DNA of 64,000 bases, from assembly GCA_029948255.1 (NCBI GenBank), contig JALIZF010001940.1:2017501-2081500 (forward strand), read 5' to 3'. Positions 57,849 to 64,000 of this stretch are shown here, one piece after another. The stretch comes from Telmatactis stephensoni (Eukaryota > Cnidaria > Anthozoa > Actiniaria > Isophelliidae). Below the pieces are notes generated by a model. It did not search any database. It was not told the origin of the DNA and saw nothing but the letters and a program-made list of their open reading frames with translations. Positions within the stretch are counted from its first letter, which is position 1. Each line of letters starts with the position of its first letter. Both the position numbers and the translations under genes were made by a program.

Positions 57849-58678
57849 TCTTGATTTTCTTTACTTGAAATTTGTAGTGTCTTCGGAACTCTTCAGCAAT
57901 TCCTCTTCTGTCTGAGCTCAGCTATGTACAGTTTCGGTTCCATTAAAAAAGAATAATGTCAAATTTGAATAAATAATCGAAAAAGCCATATTAATGCTTC
58001 AGCTAATTCTGATTGGTTTTTAATAGAAACATTGACAACTTAATTACGCCTAGTTTTCTTCTGTTCGGTATTTTCAGGGGAGGGATGTTGCGACGCTCTG
58101 GGGTAGGCTGGGGTATTAGTCACAGATTCGAAAACTTCAGGTCAGATTTAGTTGTTTAAATTCAATCAAAAATGGTATTTTTCAATATATGTTACAATTA
58201 TCCAGTTCGAAGAACGATTGTTCATCATAACGCCTATCTGCCAGTCTCCAAAAACACTCAGCCAAATTCCCCACCCCCTTCCCTTGAACCAATAGTACCA
58301 AATTATAAACCCCTCCCCTCCCACCTCATTAACGCCATCTGTTTAAGCTGCAGATGGGAATGAAACCGAAATGACACGTGCTGGTATGACGTCATCTATA
58401 AATTGCTGATATGAAATAACCGCAGTAGTTTGATACAGGGTGACCAAAACGCAAACTATTGTTTCAAATAACGAAAACATCGAGTGAAAGTGATGTTTTT
58501 TTGACTGTAAAGGAAAGAACAACACCTATAAATTACTATAAATCTAGTTTTCTGTTTACTACTTTCATTTATTCAAATTTCTATGGTTGAAATATCAGTA
58601 GCTTCTTTGCGGTTCGTAACTGAGACTACATCAACAGCCAGGCGGCCCCTTATGACGTCACGATGGAAGATTTCGCCC
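57849..58678. other. 5' flank of the light-chain gene, otherwise empty
   Basis: The first roughly 100 bases are the presumed 5'UTR and promoter of the minus-strand light-chain gene; no clear TATA box. Two TGACGTCA octamers (58387-58394 and 58653-58660) lie 540 and 800 bases upstream of its start. No further gene seen. Confidence 0.45.
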
Positions 58679-58790
58679 AGGCCTACTCCGGGCCCTAAAA
58701 TCGCCTAATATCGCACAATATCGCCTAATATCGCCTAAAATCGCATAAGATCGCCCAAAATAACGGCAATTTTAGGGCCCGGAGAGGCCT
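58679..58790. mobile_element. MITE with GGGCCCTAAAAT arms
   Basis: AGGCCTACTCCGGGCCCTAA at the left is inverted at the right (TTTTAGGGCCCGGAGAGGCC). Between them the decamer TCGCCTAATA repeats about six times with substitutions. Confidence 0.88.
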
Positions 58791-58956
58791 TCACCCATGA
58801 CGAGCGATCCGATGTTTCGGCCGCAGGAAACCCTGTGAGGTAAAAATCTGTGAGGTAATGAAACTAGGCCAACAGCTGTAAAGCAGATAAAGTAACCAAA
58901 GAGGGTGTGGTATTCAGTCCGGTCCTGACAGCCTAACACAGCTGTTTCATTTATAA

Positions 58957-59185
58957 ACAACCACTTTGTAATTTACCATCAGTGGAACCTCCATGAGTGA
59001 CCACCTCTATTAGACAACCACCCTCTATTAAACAATCACTTTGTAATTTACCATTACAGTGGAACCTCCATGAGTGACCACCTATATTAGACAACCACCC
59101 TCTATTAAACAACCACTTTGTAATTTACCATTACAGTGGAACCTCCATGAGTGACCACCTCTATTAGACAACCACCCTCTATTAA
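58957..59185 (+). repeat. Minisatellite, about 77 bp x 3
   Basis: AGTGGAACCTCCATGAGTGA and CCACCCTCTATTA recur three times with spacing of about 77 bases and very few changes. Confidence 0.94.
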
Positions 59186-59616
59186 TCGTTGCACGCGCTC
59201 GTTTTGTTACCCTGTTTGATGAGGATTTTTCACCTTTTATCACAAATCATTGTCGTGAAATTGTTAATTTGAGTGATAATGTTCTTGATCATGAAATATA
59301 CAAGATGTTTAAGTGACATAGACACATCTCATAGATAGATGACTATTGTTCAAGGAGATTTTGCATGCTTTCGTAATGTACGCGAAATTTGGAAGCATAT
59401 TTATAGCATGCTAATACAAAGAGTTTGTGTAGTTTTCTTCAATCGAAGACCAGAACTTCAAGCCAAGGAAAATTAGAGAAGATAAATGGAATCCACTGAA
59501 TAAGAAAAAAACAACAACAAAAAACAAAACAAAACAAAACAAAAAGAAAAAAAAAGGGAAAAAGAAGAAAAAAAAGGAAAGAGAGAGAGAAAAAAGAAAA
59601 GTTATTGACGCAAGCA

Positions 59617-59843
59617 GGACTCGAACCCGTTGCCCAAAGTAAATTAGTATGCTAATTTTATGGAAAACCAAAAAAATCGGACCATGCATCCAGACAAATC
59701 GCTGAATCATCGCATGTTACGTATAGGATGGAGATTTCGGCCCCTTCCGCGCTATCCGGTAGAACGCAGCGAGCTTCGAGGTCAAAGAGGGAGGAAACAG
59801 TCGGATCCTAGGCCGTAAATGACTGAACCTTACCACTAGACTA
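59617..59843 (-). repeat. tRNA-like A and B boxes split by about 200 bp
   Basis: Minus strand: TAGTCTAGTGG (59843-59833) is a perfect A box and GGTTCGAGTCC (59627-59617) a perfect B box, but they are about 205 bases apart, too far for one tRNA. This could be a SINE with a disrupted tRNA head, or two unrelated fragments. Confidence 0.4.
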
Positions 59844-59924
59844 ACTGGTCTACTGAGGGATTTGGACGACAAAATGACCTACTGTATCCTGTGAATGGAC
59901 TGTCTATTGTTGTGCAAATTACGC

Positions 59925-60064
59925 GATCCCGTGGCGCAGTTGGAAAACCCTTGAACTGTGAAGCAAGTGAGCAGATCTAAGAGCCGGGTTCGAAACCGGC
60001 TAGGACAGAGATTTTTTTTTCTTTCTTTCGTTCGTTCTTTTTATTATTATTATTTTTCTTTCTT

Positions 60065-60117
<53 letters not shown>

Positions 60118-60118
60118 C

Positions 60119-60149
<31 letters not shown>

Positions 60150-60157
60150 GCCTCTTT

Positions 60158-60224
<67 letters not shown>

Positions 60225-60225
60225 T
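59925..60225 (+). mobile_element. tRNA-related SINE with pyrimidine and (TTGA)n tail
   Basis: A box TGGCGCAGTTGG at 59932-59943 and B box GGTTCGAAACC at 59987-59997 lie 55 bases apart. The T stem GCCGG/CCGGC is intact. The sequence then runs into TTTCTTTC, a long (CT)n tract and (TTGA)n at 60163-60221. No foldable anticodon arm, so a SINE rather than a tRNA gene. Confidence 0.6.
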
Positions 60226-60541
60226 TATTTAAACTTATTTATTCAGTTTATTTCCCTCGCTCAAAATCAAAAATTGATTTATTATACAGATAAAAAAAAA
60301 AGATCAGGAATTGAAAGAATTAATTTAAAAAGATGGAAAATACGAGAATTAAAATAGAATTCAGCTGCTGAATCTAAGAAATCGTGAAATCCGGAGTTAA
60401 ATATACCGTACAGCTGAAGGATTCACCAGCAAAAGCACTCCAAGTGACGGGATCCCTGTTGAACACAGGAACTCCAAAACAGCGAAAATATTTTCAAGAA
60501 ACGCCTTGTACATTTGTTAACATTTGGGGAAACTCATCCAA

Positions 60542-61596
60542 ATGAGCGTCAAAAGTGGCCTTGTCGAAGTTATTATTAAGCTTGGAGGTAGTGCAATAAC
60601 TTATAAAGATGAATTCGAAACAGAGAATACGGAAGCTTTCCAAAAAGCTGCAAAAATCGTAGCGAAATTGCGAGGGAAATGTATTGTTGTGCATGGCGCT
60701 GGGTAAGTGGTCACGCAAATGCAGAACAACTAATATCATTGTTCCGATCGGAATGCTCGTCGTACCTTTTAGGGGTCAAAATCAGTGATCTGGTACAGCT
60801 GAGTGAAACTGGCACAAACATTAACTTCAATTTCTTCAATCAAAAGTGACTTTGAAAGGGGAATGTCAGTTTGACAATGTCATTTTATACTTATTGTTCA
60901 TTTGCAGATCATTTGGACACTTCCAAGCTCATGAATATGGCACAGCCAAAGGTCTTGGTTTAAATGTAGAGCAAGGTAGAATAGGCTTTGCCAAGACAAG
61001 ACTTTCCGTTACTAAACTCAACCTATAAAGTGAACAACTTTTTTGTTGATCAAGGGATTCCTGTTGTTGGGCTGTCCCCATGTGGAAATTGGACAACCTC
61101 GGCAGGTCATGTGACCAAGGCAGATAGTCAGTCAAGTAACAGACTTATTAGTAGCTGGATTTGTTCCAGTGCTACATGGGGATTGCGTTATCGATTCATA
61201 AACAAGGTTGTGCAATTTTGAGTGGCGATAAAATAATTGAAAAACTAGTTCAAGAATTTCTTCCAACAAGAGTTGTATTTCTAACTGATATACAAGGTAT
61301 TTACTGACAAGCCACCTGATCAAGAAGGTGCAGTCTTATTAAATGAAATTAATGTCACTCAAGATGGTGACATTTCTATCCCCATAGCAACCAACTCTCT
61401 CAATCATGACGTTTCTGGTGGACTTAGAGGAAAGCTTCAATCTGCAACCAAAATTGTAACAAGCTCTACAGGGCATACTAAAGTTATTGTTGCAGATATT
61501 ATGTCCGAGTGTGGTTATAAAGCTTGTGTCGATGGTTGCACCACAGCAGGGGAGGGGACAGTTATCAAATTGTCTCCTACCACAGGAAAACCATAA
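60542..61596 (+). pseudogene. Isopentenyl phosphate kinase, broken by four +1 shifts
   Basis: Amino-acid-kinase-fold enzyme that converts isopentenyl phosphate to isopentenyl diphosphate in the alternative mevalonate route. Exon 1 (60542-60702) encodes the N-terminal VIIKLGGSAIT nucleotide loop and IVVHGAG. A GT-AG intron (60703-60907) splits that glycine, and exon 2 resumes SFGHFQAHEYGTAKGLG. From there the homology runs unbroken to 61596 without further introns (GFAKTRLSVTK, VVGLSPCGNW, AGFVPVLHGDC, GCAILSGDKII, VVFLTDIQGIY, VSGGLRGKLQSA). The reading frame shifts four times, near 61023-61028, 61130-61138, 61199 and 61305. Each is consistent with one extra base; three of them create an immediate stop (TAA, TAA, TGA). 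No residues are otherwise lost. It is either a young pseudogene or a working gene with insertion errors in the assembly. Confidence 0.88.
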
Positions 61597-61689
61597 ATTC
61601 AGAGACAAAGAAGTTTGTACATTTGTACATTTTTTGAATCTTCAATTTCACCTGTCTCCTAATGCTTCAAACACATGGAGCCAAAGCTT

Positions 61690-62028
61690 GGGGGGAATTC
61701 CATTGTAAAAGGATTGGGTATGCTCATTGTATCTCTTAGGGGTAAAAATCAGCAATTTGGTATCTTTTAGGGTGTTGGTTAAGGTATCAAAAGAGCCCAT
61801 CACTTATTATCTTGTTCTCAAATAGAAGAAATTTGCAAAAGCATGTCGACCATTCAATTTTATGTTCATAATAAATAATAAATGTTCAGTAGCTTGTTAT
61901 TGCTGGTATCTCTTAGGGGTTAAAAATCGACCAGCCACGCCCTTCTTTAAAGACTTCCAGTATCTTTTATGGGTATTTTTTAAAATTTGTGATGAGCATA
62001 CCCGATCCTTATATAATGGAGTCCCCCC
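61690..62028. mobile_element. MITE family 3, copy with both ends
   Basis: Inverted ends of about 40 bp: GGGGGGAATTCCATTGTAAA and GGATTGGGTATGCTC at the left, and GAGCATACCCGATCC then TAATGGAGTCCCCCC at the right. The interior has GGTATCTTTTAGGGTGTT and CTCTTAGGGGTTAAAAATCG. It lies 94 bases after the kinase remnant. The truncated relative is 3066-3396. Confidence 0.88.
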
Positions 62029-62600
62029 GGGTTACTGGAGTTGTTATCAGTTCATGCTATGGTCAAACCAAATGAATTGCATACTTTTGTTGGGATTCAA
62101 TTTAGAACATTTTCCTGAGAATGCAAGATGACTTTTTAATTAATTTTGTACTAGTTAATTAATAAAGAAAACACTAGATTTAGAGTATACTACTAAGGGA
62201 CCAGTCATTATTTACAGGGAAATGGAAATGAGAAATGTGCTGCACAATTTTTGATGACCCCACCCCCCTTTCCACATACATTCTCTTTAATATAACAATA
62301 ATGCAGTGTTGTGTGCATGAAAAATAATGACCCCACCCCAAATGTTTCCACCAGCCCCCCCTCCCTGTAAATAATGACCGGTCCCTAACTACTATTTAAG
62401 TTTGTGAATGGATTGTCACTTGGAAATGTGTTAGAAATCCTGTTGTGGGTTCAAATCCTGCTGAGAGCATGTATTTTTTTTTTGAACAAAAATCTACACT
62501 CAAAGAAGCATTCACATCATCTTACTACTAGTTTGCCAATTTTTTCATGGACAAATGAAATCACTCCAACATGAAATGGTATTCACTAGAATGCAAACAT
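62029..62600. other. Intergenic, possible SINE remnant
   Basis: No gene seen. GGTTCAAATCC (62447-62457) is a B-box-like sequence preceded by a weak TGTCACTTGG, possibly a decayed tRNA-derived element. Confidence 0.35.
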
Positions 62601-62735
62601 TAAAAATAAAACAAATGTGCTAACTAGCACTAATTATTAAACAGTGTGCTAATTAACTAGCACTAATTAAACAAGTGTACTAGCTAGCATTAATTAAATG
62701 ACTGTGCTATCTTGCACTATTTAAGCAGTGTACTA

Positions 62736-62880
62736 GAGTGGTTTTCATAAACCCGTGAAATAAAAACTAGCTATTAATGTGTAATACCCAAATGAGAACA
62801 AAAGAAAACAAAGGAATTAGCTAGGGTCTCCTAACATGTATTAATTTAATAACTATTTCACAGGTTTATGAAAACCACTC
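62736..62880. mobile_element. TA-flanked MITE family 7 relative, in the minisatellite
   Basis: 145 bp with inverted ends GAGTGGTTTTCATAAACCCG and complement, TA on both sides (62734-62735 and 62881-62882). The interior AACAAAAGAAAACAA and TAATAACTATTTCAC is shared with the copies at 18191 and 38074. Confidence 0.92.
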
Positions 62881-63032
62881 TAACTAGCACTAATAATTAG
62901 AAAAAATGTGCTAACCTTAACAAAAGCATGCTAACTAGCACTAATTAAACAAGTGTGCTAACTAGCGCTGTTTAAACAAGTGTGCTAACACTATAATTAA
63001 ACTTAATTGTGCTGGCTAGCACTAATTAAAAT

Positions 63033-63380
63033 AGGTCTTTCTCCAAAATGGCTCCCACCTATTAGCATTAGATGTAATGACCCAAATACTAAAAATCATG
63101 TTTCACTTAGTACCTGTGCAAAAATTTAGAATGTTCCAATGAAAATCCGCAGAGATATGAATTTTTCAAATTGTGAAATTTTATAGAAAATGTATGGCTG
63201 GAGGTATATGCTATACCCCAGACATTTGTCTATAAAATTAGCAAATCTCATAAATTTGTATCTCAATCGGCAGATTTTTCTAAATTTTTGCACATTTACT
63301 AAGTGAGACATACTCTTTAGTATGAGGGATCATTATATGTAGGCTGAAAAAACGTTTTGCCTGCCATTTTGGTGAAAGGT
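63033..63380. mobile_element. Foldback MITE in the minisatellite
   Basis: AGGTCTTTCTCCAAAATGGC at the left is inverted at the right (GCCATTTTGGTGAAAGGTCT). The interior arms share TTTCACTTAGTA and GCAAAAATTTAGAA in inverted orientation around AAATGTATGGCTGGAGGTAT. Confidence 0.88.
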
Positions 63381-63470
63381 CTATTGTGTTAATGTGCACT
63401 AATTAAATAATAAAAGTGTACTAACTCGCACTAATTAAAGAAAGTGTGCTGACTAGCACTAATTAAAAAA

Positions 63471-64000
63471 AGAAAAGAATTAACCATAAAACAGCACTAT
63501 TGTTGTTCTCTACCATGCCACAAGGGTTTTTTCTCTGGTTTCTCCAGTTTTTCCTCACTCGGCAAAAATCAACATGTGAGTTGAGCCTTGTATGTAAAAT
63601 ATTTAATGTAGAGAGAGTGTAAGTGCCAGCAGATGAAGAACAACTGAATATGCTGCTGTGAAAAGATTGATTGATTGATATTTATTTGTTGCACACTTGA
63701 TCATACTCTAAGTGCACATTCATTCTGTACATTTTGACCTGAATAAAAATGAAAAATAAATACCGGTATTATGTAAAAACAAGAATAAAGTTTTTTTCTA
63801 AAGACTACATGTGTTAATTTCACAATCACAAGAAAACTGCAGGGAGAGAGAAATGTAGAGAGAAAAGGTGTCAAGATCAAAATGACTCACAAAACCTCTG
63901 CCATAAAAGCACAGGGGTGGATCTAGGATTTTGATTGGGGGTTTACCTGAGACACAAATTCCCCTTTCTCATCCTAAAAATAGAACATTTTTTCATCGAG
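63471..64000. other. End of window, no gene seen
   Basis: Short (TTGA)n near 63667-63680 and AT-rich DNA. No reading frame of note. Confidence 0.45.

Larger units (their letters stand above)
62605..63470 (+). repeat. Minisatellite of GTGCTAACTAGCACTAATTAA units, twice interrupted
   Basis: Units of about 26-30 bp (ACTAGCACTAATTAAACA plus AGTGTGCTA) run from about 62605 to 63470 with moderate divergence. MITEs at 62736-62880 and about 63033-63380 split the array into three blocks with the same unit on both sides of each insertion. Confidence 0.88.

Noticed and set aside
60524..60541. Upstream start for the kinase
   Set aside because: It begins at TTG; ATG at 60542 gives the usual short lead into the nucleotide-binding loop.

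Overview
The window is AT-rich, intron-bearing animal nuclear DNA. Six protein-coding loci can be read from start to stop, one further locus is broken, and there are two tRNA genes. Most of the rest is inverted-repeat (foldback/MITE) elements, SINE-like pieces, minisatellites and long microsatellites. A Shaker-type Kv channel, a CALHM channel, a non-muscle/smooth type myosin regulatory light chain and a mevalonate-linked isopentenyl phosphate kinase together indicate a metazoan. The compact genes, intronless Kv and GT31 genes, many MITE families and AT richness fit a cnidarian best, probably an anthozoan. That is inference; no sequence here fixes the species.

Layout. 0-3 kb: two foldback elements. 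3.4-5.4 kb: a three-exon CALHM-type channel gene on the minus strand; only its first exon is obvious as a long open frame, and exons 2 and 3 join in phase. 5.5-21 kb: no recognisable gene, but a dense set of nested inverted repeats, including a palindromic element of about 1.8 kb at 12.4-14.3 kb, a (GTCA)n array and a nested MITE pair. 21.5-23.0 kb: intronless beta-1,3-glycosyltransferase (GT31) with a Ser/Pro repeat tail. 29.3-30.2 kb: intronless single-pass membrane protein with a basic Arg/Ser ectodomain and a PPxY-bearing cytoplasmic tail, starting 74 bp after a MITE remnant. 40.5-42.3 kb: an unrecognised 227-residue gene with the layout of an immediate-early gene (CArG box, ETS core, TATA box, two tiny 5'UTR introns, Pumilio-type elements in the 3'UTR). 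45.5 and 54.5 kb: two tRNA-Ile(AAT) genes on opposite strands. 49.5-51.0 kb: intronless Shaker-type K+ channel. 56.0-57.8 kb: two-exon myosin regulatory light chain on the minus strand, with a foldback element in its intron and a tandem duplication touching its last exon. 60.5-61.6 kb: isopentenyl phosphate kinase broken by four apparent +1 indels. 62.6-63.5 kb: a minisatellite interrupted by two MITEs.

The genes do not form a pathway; they are separate housekeeping or signalling loci in repeat-rich DNA. The most notable signals are the promoter and 3'UTR architecture of the unknown gene, the strong excess of perfect TGACGTCA octamers carried largely by foldback elements, the one-direction frameshifts in the kinase, a recurring hammerhead-like stem-loop signature, and the nested, TA-flanked MITE family.
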